Assembly: GCA_026122225.1 (NCBI GenBank)
Contig: JANEZZ010000307.1
Location: 310,001-374,000, forward strand
Length of the DNA stretch: 64,000 nucleotides
Source: Heloderma charlesbogerti
Taxonomy: Eukaryota > Chordata > Lepidosauria > Squamata > Helodermatidae
Direction: 5' to 3'
A program made the position numbers and the translations under genes. The stretch's first letter is position 1, and the number at the start of each line of letters is the position of its first letter. Under the pieces are notes generated by a model, which saw nothing but the letters and a program-made list of their open reading frames with translations, searched no databases and was not told the origin of the DNA. Shown here one piece after another: positions 23,245-34,402 of the stretch.

Positions 23245-24483
23245 GTGATGCTCAAAATCCTACAAGCTAGGCTTCAGCAGTATGCGAACCGAGAACTACC
23301 GGAAGTACAAGCGGGGTTTCGAAGAGGCAGAGGAACTAGAGATCAAATCGCCAACATTCGCTGCATCATGGAGAAAGCAAGAGAATTCCAGAAAAACATC
23401 TATTTCTGCTTCATTGACTATGCTAAAGCCTTTGATTGTGTGGATCACAACAAACTGTGGCAAATTCTTAAAGTGATGGGAATACCAGACCACCTTACCT
23501 GTCTCCTGAGAAACCTGTACGAGGGTCAAGAAGCAACAGTAAGAACCGGACATGGAACAACCGATTGGTTCAAAATTGGGAAAGGAGTACGACAAGGCTG
23601 CATATTGTTGCCCTGCTTTTTTAACTTGTATGCAGAGTACATCATGAGAAACGCTGGGTTGGATGAATCACAGGTCGGACTTAAGATTGCCGGGAGAATT
23701 ATCAACAGCCTCAGATACGCAGACGATACCACCCTAATGGCAGAAAGCGAAGAGGATCTAAAGAGCCTCTTGTTGAGGGTGAAAGTGGAGAGTGCAAAAG
23801 CTGGTTTGAAACTCAACATTAAAAAAACAAAGATCATGGCATCTGGCCCCATCACTTCCTGGCATATAGAAGGGGAAGAAATGGCAGCAGTGACAGATTT
23901 TCCTTTCTTGGGCTCCAAGATCACCTCAGACAGTGACTGCAGCCATGAAATTAAAAGACGCTTGCTCCTTGGGAGGAAAGCTATGGCAAACCTAGATAGC
24001 ACAGTAAGAAGCAGAGACATCACCTTGCTGTCAAAGGTCCGTCTAACCAAAGCTATGGTTTTCCCAGTAATGTATGGCTGTGAGAACTGGACTATAAGGA
24101 AGGCTGAGCACCAAGGAATTGATGCCTTTGAACTGTGGTGCTGGAGAAGACTCTTACGAGTCCCCTGGACTGCAAGGAGGTCAAATCAGTCAATCCTAAA
24201 GGAAATCAACCCTGAGTGCTCATTGGAAGGACAGATACTGAAGCTGAAGCTCAAATATTTTGGCCACCTAATGCGAAGAGAAAAGTCACTGGAAAAGACC
24301 CTGATGCTGGGAAAGATTGAAGGTAAAAGGAGAAGGGGACGGCAGAGGATGAGATGGCTAGATAGCATCACCGATGCAATGAATATGAACTTGAGCACAC
24401 TCTGGGAAAGAGCGGAGGACAGGAAGGCCTGGTGTGCTATGGTCCATGGGGTCACGAAGAGTCGGACACGACTTAACGACTGA
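23245..24483 (+). pseudogene. BovB reverse transcriptase C-terminal half, 412-codon open frame
   Basis: RTE-clade reverse transcriptase. Visible order: 'VQAGFRRGRGTRDQIANIRC' (21-40), motif A 'CFIDYAKAFDCVDH' (55-68), 'GKGVRQGCILLP' (112-123, usually SP), catalytic 'RYADDTTLMAE' (157-167), 'LKLNIKKTKIMASGP', 'FPVMYGCENWT', 'DAFELWCWRRLLRVPWTARR' and the terminal 'KSRTRLND'. The catalytic YADD is intact and the frame is open to the native stop. The copy is still a pseudogene because the upstream half is truncated, frameshifted and split by CR1. The ATG at 23245 is an internal methionine. Confidence 0.9.
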
Positions 24484-24491
24484 ACAACAAC

Positions 24492-24754
24492 AATTATTAG
24501 ATTCAGTCTATAGCATACTTTCTGATCTTTCTCATTCCACTATATCTTTTAATGAAGCAATCTTAAAAGGAAGCACAAGAAGATCAAAGAAAGAGCACCA
24601 GGAACTATGGGGAATTCAAAGCAATACATTAAAATTGACAGTCCATATATCTGCACACATCCCAATGCCTTCTTTAGTTATTTCCATCTCATTCTTTTAA
24701 GTACAGCCATAGACATGCAAGTGTCAGTTACTTTCCTGACATAAGAACATACCT
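24492..24754. other. Unique spacer
   Basis: Short unique sequence between the BovB tail and a MITE edge. No gene is seen. Confidence 0.4.
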
Positions 24755-24757
24755 TAA

Positions 24758-25125
24758 GGGAGCAATCCTATGGCCCCTAGACTGAGTCCGGGTGGGGGTG
24801 GGGATAGGATAATTCAGATTCCTGGATCCAAGGTCAGAGGTAGTGCTCCAACTGAGGATCCCGAAATCTGTGCTCCCCATCCTTCCTCCTCCCCCTCCCA
24901 GCTGGGACAGAGAGAACCACACTGGCTGCCTCTCTGAGGCAGCAAAGGCAACCATGGAGAGGGGGTAAAGGGGGGGACATGCTGGTGGGCCAGGATGGGA
25001 AGGGACTGGGGAAGTTGAGATATGACATATCCCGAGACCTCCCGTGCTTCCTTCCTTCCTGCTCCGATGCACTCCAGCTAGATGGGAAGAAAGCACAGGA
25101 TATAGTTTGTACAGGATGCCTGTAA
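24758..25125. mobile_element. Harbinger-like MITE, right end missing
   Basis: The left terminus 'gggagcaatcctatgg' is preceded by 'taa', as at 8922. The body is GC-rich and less similar to the other copies. The right inverted repeat is not present; sequence changes to a BovB 3' fragment at about 25130. The 230-codon antisense ORF here crosses MITE, BovB and CR1 and is not a gene. Confidence 0.55.
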
Positions 25126-25129
25126 GCCT

Positions 25130-25216
25130 TTGAGAGCGGAGGACAGGAAGGCCTGGCGTGCTATGCTCCATGGGGTCATGAAGAGTCAGACACGACTTAA
25201 CGACTGAACAACAACG
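25130..25216 (+). mobile_element. BovB LINE 3'-end fragment
   Basis: Only the last 85 bp of BovB ('gagcggaggacaggaaggcc' to 'cgactgaacaacaac') is present. Confidence 0.85.
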
Positions 25217-25234
25217 TAATACTAGGAGCTGAGG

Positions 25235-25590
25235 CCATCCCATGAAGGTGAAAGGTGGGAGATTCAGGACAGATAAAAGGAAGTACTTTTGCACACAGTG
25301 CATAGTTAAACTATGGAATTCGCTGCCACAAGCTGTAGTCATGACCATAAACTTGGAAGGCTTTAAATTCATGGAGGATAAGACTATCAGTATCAGAGGT
25401 AGTATGTCTCTGTATACCAATTGTTGGGGACCATGAGCAAGAGGGTACTACTGCATCCATGTCCTATTTGTGGGCTTCCCACAGGTAGCTGGTTGGGCAC
25501 TATACTGGACTAGACATGGTTCTTTTTAAGGCTAGCTAACTGTTATGCTGGGTAAGGACATCCAGCATGGCTCTTCTAATGTCCTTATGT
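25235..25590 (+). mobile_element. CR1 LINE 3' end
   Basis: It encodes 'KGGRFRTDKRKYFCTQ' and 'LWNSLPQAVVMTINLEGFK', then the 3' UTR blocks 'ggaccatgagcaagaggg', 'gggcttcccacaggtagct' and 'actggactagacatgg'. The stretch to the LWNSLPQ block is open; decay follows. Confidence 0.85.
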
Positions 25591-27265
25591 TTCTTCTGAT
25601 CAATTTCATCCTTTCTGTAGCTTCCTACACAATGACTTTTTGCCAGGTAAGATGATCGGGAACCCAGCATGTGTATTTGATTCAGGGAATTCTACTGGAG
25701 AAAGGTTTTTAAAGTTTCTATATCACCAGAAAGATTAATGAACTTTGGACTGATTAATGAAGACGTGTAAAATGTTATGGGCTATGGGATAACAGGTAAT
25801 TGGAAGCAGTGCTTAATTTTAAAATGCAAAGCTTCAAATCATCCTGGAAGTTGAATCTTGTGCAATATCCTTTGATCCCTCATCCAAGTTGTATGGATTT
25901 GGTTGAGTCAGTGATGAACAAAAGGCATTTGCACATGCTTCAAGGAAACAGAATCTTGATCACTACTTCAGCTGTGCCCTGTCTGAGACCTCTCACTTTA
26001 AGACAGGGTGTCCTTCCTTTACTAGATCCAAAAGCAATGACCAAACCAATGAGTGAAGGTTAACAGATGTTTGTCACCAGATTACAGACAAAATAAGCAA
26101 TGCTTGCACTCCTTCAGTCACCGGGAACCCGCTCAGAATGGCAATGGACATACTTCTGTAATGGCCGATATGTAGCAACTTCCATGGTTTTGGTTTACAC
26201 TAAGGTTCTTCAAGAAGAATGCCAAGCCTATTTTATATCTTACAGCTATTCTAAGCAAACACGCCACTCCCTTAGCAGATGGCCAGCCTTGCAGCCCTGC
26301 CAGGACCTATCCGGGAATAAGCAGTTGTCTGAAAATATGATAGGAGTGCAGCTGGCTAATTATGAGATTCAAAAGGAGCTATTGCTGTACACCACTAACT
26401 TCTCATAATACAGTGATCTTCCGCATTTCCATTCCACAGGACTCTATCACTGAGCTCTGGTGAACCCTGTCTCCAATTGTGTGTAGCCTTGCTTAGAACA
26501 TTCTCCTTTTCCTCTCCTCATTCTCCTACCACTTTAACATAATGTTCTACAACTGCATGCCAATTGCAGACAGGGACAAATTTATTGAAAGGTAAATACT
26601 ATGTGGGAACAAATGTGTTTCCTTATTTTGTTAAAGCACACCTTCTAATGCTCAGTCTGCCTTTGTTTAATCTAAAATAAAACACTTAGAGCAGCAGTCA
26701 TGGCAAGTGAAACTGCTGAAAGGAACACTTCAGCAGTGACTTGGCCTAGTGTAGCAGCAATTTGGCATTTTTTCTTTCAAGAACAAGGCATTTTATTGAT
26801 GTATTCTGTAATCAGATAATTACATAATGTGGTAGTGGTTGGGATAAGAAGAGTCTGAGAGTCTGCAGAATGTAACCTCTCAATAAAACTTCAGTTTGTT
26901 GACAAATGTTTAAAACAGCTGCTTGCCACCGAGGTGGCATTGGGAGTTAGGTGGTGTGGATGAAGTCTGTTCAGATGTATTTCCAACACTCTGTTACCCT
27001 GTCTTTGAAGTATAGCTGATTGTGTGTGTGGATTTAAGTAAGATGAAAAATTTGTATGAAACTATTGGCAGTCCATTTCTTCCCCAAAATAGGAGCTAAT
27101 GTCTTATCAGCTATCTTACACCTTTGATTTAAATATGGAATTTGTAAATCAATCAAGGCAGTGATACAGCTGCTGCCCATGGGATGGTTTACAATGATAT
27201 ATAATATAGTCTAGAATTACCATGAACTGTAGTTAAATGGGGGGGGTTGGGTGGAGGAGAGGGGA
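25591..27265. other. Unique non-coding DNA
   Basis: No gene or clear repeat. The ORFs at 25800 and 26100 lack a recognisable domain and codon-usage signal. Confidence 0.4.
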
Positions 27266-27269
27266 GGGA

Positions 27270-27668
27270 GAAAGGTCCATTTAGACCTGCTTAACCCATG
27301 AACTGGTGTGGCCATGAGCAAGGGAGCGAGCACACTGCCTTCAGCATGCTCATCGCTTCTGCTTTTGATCTGCTTTAGTCAACAACGAACTCAGAACTCT
27401 GGGTTGTTAGGGTTGTTAACAACACAGAATTTTAACCCAATAACAAATCATGGATGATTGTTGGATCAAACTCTGGGTTGTTTAACCCTAAACAACCAGA
27501 GTTTCAGGTTTGGACATTTCACAAGGTGTTCCTGGGTTGTTGCTTAAAGCTGATTCAAAATGGAAATGGCGAGTGCGTGAGAGTCAGTGTGCTCTTTCCT
27601 TCAGTCACGGCCCTGACAACCTGTCGTGTAAACAACCCATGGGTGGTTGTTACATGCAAACTGGGCCT
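27270..27668. repeat. Palindromic MITE-like element, GGGTTAA family
   Basis: It has paired 'ctgggttgtttaaccc' and 'aacaacccatgggtggttg' blocks, 'gtccatttagacctgcttaa' at the left and 'catgcaaactgggcctta' at the right. The layout is the same as 9824-10180 and 40955-42975. The 170-codon ORF starting at 27454 begins inside this repeat and is not supported as a gene. Confidence 0.6.
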
Positions 27669-30272
27669 TAGAATGCCACTGTCTGAAGTACTGGAATTCT
27701 CTTATGCAACTTTGTATATTTACCTTAATGGCATCTTTCTTCTTGTGCGGTACTCCCTCTCTGTTTTAAGAGGATGTCTTCAGATACCATGCAAACAAAC
27801 AACAGTCCAGCCCGCAGGAAGAAGCAACAGCAGCATAACTAAGCTGCAGATGTTCTCAGTTGAGGCTGCTCCATGTACCATGTCATTCACATGCTTCTGG
27901 AAAGTTTCTAGAAATGTTCACCACAAGCCCTATTTTTCTTATCTGTGCTTTGTGATGGTGGTATGAAAATTTCTGGAACAATATGAATGGCATTCCATGT
28001 GGAGCACCATCAGCAAAGTTATGTTTGAAGTGATCATTGTTCTGCTGTTGGCACTTGTGAATTGGACCATTAGATCTCCAAGGGTACTTCCCTCAATATT
28101 AAAATCATGTATCTTAGCTTTCAGCCAGGTCTGAATTATATAAGCCAAAGATAAATGAACAGCTCTCCAATTAGGTATAATCGCTATGTAGAGTTGAAAA
28201 TAACTTCAAAGTAGTGGATCATATATTGGGATATAGATACTCCCGCTTTAGTAAATTTGGAATATTCCTGTTTCTTGGTAAGGTTTTTTAATTTGAAGCC
28301 ACTTAATCATTTGCACGCCAAACATACCTTTAGAGAGAGGTATTTGAAGCATTGTTATGAGCACCTCAAGCTGTGCTTTTCTCCCCCCCCCCTTTTTTTA
28401 GACAAACAGTTCCTACGGTAGAAGTTGCTTATTCTGTCCATTCATGTCTAATTACCTATCTAAAATATATTCCGTAGATATATGCTCAACCAGCCAGTAA
28501 GGGTGGATAACTGCCTCGCCAATGTTGCTCTGTGGTTTGGCTTTTTTAGTTTTTATTGATAATATACTTTCATGCCTATGTGGATCGGGTACATTAATGA
28601 AAGACATGTATCGAAGGGAAGGCAGATTGCAAAATGAACTGAATGGAGGGAGGATAAATACTTTGCGCTCAACAGGCATATGATAGAAACATTGAACTTC
28701 CTTCAGTGAATACCACAGATGTTTTCTAACATTTTATGTGGGGGAAGAGCCTTCTGGAATGATAAGCCTTCAGTGGGAAAAGGTCTGCATATTGTCTGTT
28801 ACTAGCCTGAACCTAGGGACCGTTGGTATTCGTAGTCCGAGACACTTTTTGTGAATGTCATAGGATGCTTCGTGACAAGCAAATTCACCTCTGAAAGGTG
28901 GCTCTGTAATACGGATGGCTTTCAATACAGCAGTGAGGTGGGTGGCTTGCAGTGGGAAGTCTGTGAAATAAATATGCACCAGTTGCTCTTGTGAAATGCC
29001 TTTTCTCATGCAACTATTGTTTTTAAGAGTTCTGTTCTTTTTAAGCAGCCGTGACATGTATTTTTGTTCTAGCCTTTAAAAAGTGGTTATTAAAACAATA
29101 ACCTTAAAATAACACTGGTTATCTTTTTAAAAGCTTTCCACAGAAAATCTATAAGCATCTGTACAACTTGTTTTGTATAAATGGGCTATAGTGCCAAATG
29201 GGAAATCTGAAATGCAAAAACTACTTCATTTTCACTTCTGCCCTGGTATGATGGAAGTACTGATAGACTCCCTTATCATCATCTGGTGTGTGCTCTTTGG
29301 AGATGGAGTAAAGAGGAGAGAACATCAAAGCAAACTAAAAAAACACTATTGCTTTACTACCAACTGTGTAAACATTGAGGCAAGTGGGAGCACATCACAT
29401 CTTCACACTTCTGAAAAGGCTGAGGTGAGAAATAAATGTTTCTATTACAAAGCGAAAACATAGAAGTAAGGGACTAATTTTAAAGTGTTATGCTTGGATC
29501 AGTTGGTTTCCCCACAGCCTGTCCTCTGTGAAGACTGGCTACAGGGAGTTCTTAACTCTTTATGCCTGATTGGTATCACGACCTCCCTGGGCTGCAGCGA
29601 GGTGGTGTGATCTGGACTAGACAAAGAGTAGTTTCCAAAAAGCAGATGCAACAACTGTTTGAGTCGCTCTTCTAGCAACCACAATGATTCACCCAACTGG
29701 GATGGAGGTGATGGTAGTAAACAGGAACTCTGTGCTTCAGATCTCAGCAGCTGATCATGCAGAAGTAGGGAAAAGGTGGGGGGTTGCCTTAGGAAATGGG
29801 TTTTTTTTTATAAATAAGATGTGAAACAGGTATTGCTCCAGTATTGGTCAGAACCATGGTCAGACCTTACTTCCTAATGTAGCCAGAAAAGCTTTGAGAG
29901 AAAGACACTGTCAAAGTGTTATAGGGTATTTGTGTTCGGAAGTCTTGTCATCTAACAGGAGATGGGAAATCTCTTGCTTCAGGCTTTGTCTGTCAAGTGC
30001 CTGGTGTTTGTATTTTTATTTTATTTTTTGTAGGTTTGAATGTTCAGCAACAGGGGTATCTCATACATAAAGACTCTACCGGGATATGTTCATATGTTGA
30101 GTGTGCTGGTTCTTGAACAACCACTAAATCAGAATTCTTGAGGGTTGAACATTTTGTAGTTACTTGGCAATGTTTGCGTGTCACTTTATGCATGTAGTAA
30201 CAGCAAGTGTTTACCATGGTGAATTCATATAACAAGGAGATGTAACTAACCCTGAATCTTTAGTGTGTGGTG
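27669..30272. other. Unique non-coding DNA
   Basis: No recognisable gene or repeat. Homopolymer tracts (C/T at 28381-28400, T at 29803-29811) are present. The short ORFs between 28452 and 29696 show no domain. Confidence 0.4.
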
Positions 30273-30511
30273 GTATGCATAGGTAAGGTAATTGTTGTTG
30301 TTGTTGTTCAGTCGTTCAGTCATGTCCGACTCTTCGTGACCCCATGGACCATAGCACGCCAGGCCTTCCTGTCCTGCGCTCTCTCCCGGAGCGTGCTCAA
30401 GTTCATATTCATTGCATCCGTGATGCTATCTAGCCATCTCATCCTCTGCCGTCCCCTTCTCCTTTTGCCTTCAGTCTTTCCCAGCATCAGGGTCTTTTCC
30501 AGGGAGTTTTC

Positions 30512-31426
30512 TCATCGCATTAGGTGGCCAAAATATTTGAGCTTCAGCTTCAGTATCTGTCCTTCCAAGGAGCACTCAGGGTTGATTTCCTTTAGGATTG
30601 ACTGATTTGACCTCCTTGCAGTCCAGGGGACTCGTAAGAGTCTTCTCCAGCACCACAGTTCGAAAGCATCAATTCTTCGGCGCTCAGCCTTCCTTATAGT
30701 CCAGCTCTCACAGCCAGACATTACTACTGGGAAAACCATAGCTTTGATTATACGAATCTTTGTCGGCAAGGTGATGTCTCTGCTTCTTACTATGCTGTCT
30801 AGGTTTGCCATAGCTTTCCTCCCAAGGAGCAAGCATCTTTTAATTTCATGGCTACAGTCACCATCTGCGGTGATCTTGGAGCCCAAGAAAGTAAAATCTG
30901 TCACTGCTTCCATTTCTTCCCCTTCTATATGCCAGGAAGTGATAGGGCCAGATGCCATGATCTTCATTTTTTTAATGTTGAGTTTCAAACCAGCTTTTGC
31001 ACTCTCCTCTTTCACCCTCAACAAGAGGCTCTTTAGATCCTCTTCGCTTTCTGCCACTAGGGTGGTATCGTCTGTGTATCTGAGGCTGTTGATAATTCTC
31101 CCAGCAATCTTAATTCCGACCTGTGATTCATCCAACCCGGCGTTTCTCATGATGTACTCTGCATATAAATTAAATAAGCAGGGTGACAATATGCAGCCTT
31201 GCCGTACTCCTTTCCCAATTTTGAACCAATCAGTTGTTCCATCTCTGGTTCTTACTGTTGCTTCTTGACCCTCGTACAGGTTTCTCAGGAGACAGGTAAG
31301 GTGGTCTGGTACTCCCATCACTTTCAGAATTTGCCACAGTTTGTTGTGATCCACACAATCAAAGGCTTTAGCGTAGTCAATGAAGCAGAAATAGACGTTT
31401 TTCTGGAATTCTCTTGCTTTCTCCAT
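30512..31426 (-). pseudogene. BovB reverse transcriptase fragment, YTDD variant
   Basis: A 304-codon open stretch of the BovB RT: 'CFIDYAKAFDCVDH' (motif A), 'GKGVRQGCILSP', then 'SLRYTDDTTLVAE' in which the usual YADD alanine is threonine, followed by the 'FELWCWRRLLRVPWTARR' thumb region. It ends at a stop just after 'FGHLMR'. Upstream pieces of the same element (31649-32026, 32167-32400, 32447-32794, 32864-33451) are separated by stops and frameshifts. Confidence 0.9.
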
Positions 31427-32863
31427 GATGCAGCGAATGTTGGCGATTTGATCTCTAGTTCCTCTGCCTCTTCGAAACCCTGCTTGTACTTCTGGTAGTT
31501 CTTAGTTCGCATATTGCTGAAGCCTAGCTTGTAGGATTTTGAGCATCACCTTGCTGGCATGTGAAATGAGCACAATTGTGCGGTAGTTTGAACACTCTTT
31601 GGCGTTGCCCTTCTTTGGAATTGGAATGTAAACTGACCTTTTCCAGTCTTATGGCCACTGTTGAGTGTTCCAGATTTGTTGGCATATTGAATGCAGCACT
31701 TTAACAGCACCATCTTTTAGGATTTTAAATAGCTCAGCTGGAATACTGTCATCTCCGCTAGCTTTGTTGTTACTAATGCTTCCTAAGGCCCACTTGACTT
31801 CACTCTCTAGGATGTCCGGCTCAAGTTCAGTGACCGCACTATCATGGCTATCAGGGACATTCAGATCTTTCCTGTATAGTTCTTCTGTGTATTCTTGCCA
31901 CCTCTTCTTAATCTCATCTGCTTCTGTTAGGTCCCTGCCTTCTTTGTCCTTTATCATGCCCGTCTTTGCACAAAACGTTCCCTTGAGATCTCCGATTTTC
32001 TTGAAGAGATCTCTAGTCTTTGCCATTCTGTTGTTTTCCTCAATTTCTTTGCATTGTTCATTTAAGAAGGCCGTCTTGTCTCTCCTTGCTATTCTCTGGA
32101 ACTCTGCATTCAGTTGGATATATCTTCCCCTTTCTCCCTTGCTTTTCGCTGCCCTTCTTTCGTGAGCTACTTGTAAAGCCTCATCAGACAGCCATTTGGC
32201 TTTCTTGCATTTCTTTTTCTTTGGATGGATTTCGTTGCTGCCTCCTGAACAATGTTACGGACCTCCGTCCATAGTTCCTCAGGCACTCTGTCTATCAGGT
32301 CTAATCCCTGAAATCTATTCCTCACCTCCACTGTATATTCATCAGGGATATGATTTAGGTCATACCTGAACGGTTTAGTGGTTTTCCCGACGTTCTTCAA
32401 TTTAAGCCGAAATTTTGCAAGAAGCAGCTCATGATCTGAGCCACAGTCAGCTCCAGGTCTTGTTTTTTACTGACTGTATAGAGCTTCTCCATCTTTGGCT
32501 GCAAAGGACATAATCAATCTGATTTCGATATTGACCATCTGGTGATGTCCATGTGTAGAGTCGCCTTTTGTGCTGTTGGAAAAGAGTGTTTGCTATGATC
32601 AGCATGTTCTCTTGGCAAAACTCTATTAGCTTTTGTCCTGCTTCATTTTGTACACCAAGGCCATGCCTGCCTGTTATCCCGGTGATTTCTTGACTTCCTA
32701 CTTTAGCATTCCAATCCCCTATGATGAAGAGGACATATTTTTTTGGTGTTAGTTCTAGAAGGTGTTGGAGGTCTTCATAGAACCCATCAACCACAGCTTC
32801 TTCGGCATCAGTGGTTGGGGCATAGACTTGAATTACTGTGATGTTGAATGGTTTGCCTTGGAT

Positions 32864-33451
32864 TCATACTGAGATCATTCTATCATTTTTAAGATTGTAC
32901 CCCAGTACTGCTTTTCCCACCCTTTTGTTGACTACGAGTGCTACTCCATTTCTTCTAAGGGATTCTTGCCCACAAGAGTAGATATGATGGTCACCTGAAT
33001 TAAATTTGCTCATGCCTGTCCATTTTAGTTCACTGATTCCCAAGATGTCGATGTTCAATCTTGCCATCTCATGTTTGACCACCTCCAGCTTACCTTGATT
33101 CATTGATCTGACATTCCAGGTTCCTAAACAATATTGTTCTTTACAGCATCGGATTTTCTTTTCAGCACCAGACACATCCACAGCTGAGTGTCCTTTCGGC
33201 TTTGGCCCAGCCGCTTCACTCTTTCTGGCGCTACTTGGAAATACCCTCTGCTCTTCCCCAGTAGCATATTGGACACCTTCCGACCTGAGGGGCTCATCTT
33301 CCGGCGTCATATCTTTTAGCCTTGTGATACGTTCCATGGGGTTTTCTTGGCAAGAATACTGGAGTGGGTTGCCATTTCCTTCTCCAGTGGACCACATTTT
33401 GTCAGAACTCTCTGCCATGACCTGTCCGTCTTGGGTGGCCTTGCACGGCAT
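32864..33451 (-). pseudogene. BovB N-terminal and endonuclease start
   Basis: First 195 codons of the BovB polyprotein: 'MPCKATQDGQVMAESSDKMW' leader, then the AP-endonuclease-like domain start 'LGTWNVRSMNQ' and 'ILGISELKW' with the metal-binding glutamate. A stop follows 'DRMISV', where the matching CGA arginine codon of copy 3 reads TGA. The domain continues in frame at 32447-32794 with 'GDWNAKVGSQ'. Confidence 0.88.
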
Positions 33452-33521
33452 AGCTTATGGCTTCACTGAGTTACACAAGCCCCTTCGCCACAACAACAGG
33501 TATGGTAATATGCATAGGTAA

Positions 33522-34077
33522 ATGTGAGTTTGTTCCATGCCCACTTTTACACATACAAATTAAAAACGTAATGTCTCAGGCAGCACTGAGCATGCGTATA
33601 CCATATGCTGAGGATTAGGTAGTCCTTCCCCAAAATGCCAGTGCCAGTATCAATAACCTTTTGATGGACACAATGTTGTTTCGAGCTGTATTCTTTTTTT
33701 ATTGTCTCCTAGGGTGGAAGTGAGAGCTAGCCATAAAAAACAGTGGAAAAATCCAGGATTTTAGATTGCTGTGATTAGGCAGTAGTGCATCTTCTTCCCT
33801 GCCACACTTCAACAAGAGGTGGCAGCAAAGACAGAGGTGCCTATATTTTGGTGTTCAGTATGAATCTGGAAGTTCTTCTCCAGAGAATGGGGTGAGCTGA
33901 ACTACCATCATCAGCATTCCTTAAGTCCTGCAAGCTCATAGGTCCTTGTTGGGCTCTTTGGCTTTAAAAAAAAATATTTTCTAACTTACAAATGTATGTA
34001 TTTCTGTGTACCTAAGGATTTCTCCCGCTATATAGAAACCATTACCTATTTTTCAGTAGCCCCATTTTGCTTTTCAG
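33522..34077. other. Unique non-coding DNA
   Basis: No gene or recognised repeat. Confidence 0.4.
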
Positions 34078-34285
34078 AACATAAGTGCCATGCTGGATCA
34101 GACCAAGAGTCCATCTAGTCCAGCATTCTCTTCACACAGTGGCCAGTCAGCTGTTGACAGGAGACCCAGAAGCAGGACACGAGTGCAACAGCGCCCTCCC
34201 GCCCATGTTCCCCAGCAGCTAATGTACATAGGCATGCTGCCTCTTAAACTAATAGGCCACCCATCAGTGGCCTAATAGTTTCAGT
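34078..34285 (-). mobile_element. CR1 LINE 3' end, antisense
   Basis: 'gaacataagtgccatgctgg', 'ccatctagtccagcattctc' and 'gcccatgttccccagcagc' give the reverse complement of the CR1 3' UTR, colinear with 14878-15105. Confidence 0.85.
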
Positions 34286-34298
34286 AGGTACAAACTTG

Positions 34299-34402
34299 TT
34301 TGTTGTTGTTGTTCAGTCGTTCAGTCGTGTCCGACTCTTCGTGACCCCATGGACCATAGCATGCCAGGCCTTCCTGTCCTGCGCTCTCTAAGTTCATATA
34401 AA
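34299..34402 (-). mobile_element. BovB LINE 3'-end fragment
   Basis: GTT repeat followed by 'cagtcgtgtccgactcttcg' and 'gcatgccaggccttcctg', the last ~100 bp of BovB, antisense. It contains an internal deletion relative to the other copies ('gcgctctc|aagttcatat'). Confidence 0.85.

Larger units (their letters stand above)
21649..24491 (+). mobile_element. BovB LINE copy 1, 5'-truncated, split by CR1
   Basis: It begins inside the endonuclease domain at a GKHGLGVQNEAGQ-like segment, keeps the 'DYVLCSQRW' and 'GADCGSDHELLLAKF' blocks, and is interrupted at 22108-22578 by a CR1. It resumes exactly at the next codons (KKKKCKKAKWLSDEA) and runs to the 3' end 'cgacttaacgactgaacaac' with a CAA tail. 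The central linker (22600-22920) has frameshifts. It lacks roughly the first third of the 3.2-kb element. It is nearly identical in order to the copies at 30.3 and 50.2 kb. Confidence 0.93.
30274..33521 (-). mobile_element. BovB LINE copy 2, full length, antisense
   Basis: The span includes a 13-bp target duplication 'tatgcataggtaa' (30274-30286 and 33509-33521), so the insertion is complete, about 3.2 kb. The 3' end lies at 30290-30310 (GTT repeat). The 5' end lies near 33508, preceding a 'MPCKATQDGQVMAESSDK' start. Endonuclease blocks ('LGTWNVRSMNQ', 'FIIGDWNAKVGSQ', 'DYVLCSQRW') and RT blocks are all present. At least two single-base indels (about 32461-32466 and 32222-32225) and several stops break the frame. 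Confidence 0.95.

Noticed and set aside
24728..25420. 230-codon antisense ORF
   Set aside because: It runs through a MITE, a BovB 3' fragment and a CR1 end in antisense; a chance frame.
27454..27966. 170-codon ORF
   Set aside because: It starts inside a palindromic repeat, shows no recognisable domain and has no splice or promoter context.
30744..31268. 174-codon sense-strand ORF (also 23526-24050 and 50635-51159)
   Set aside because: The same frame appears opposite the RT of every BovB copy; it is a shadow of the antisense RT coding sequence.
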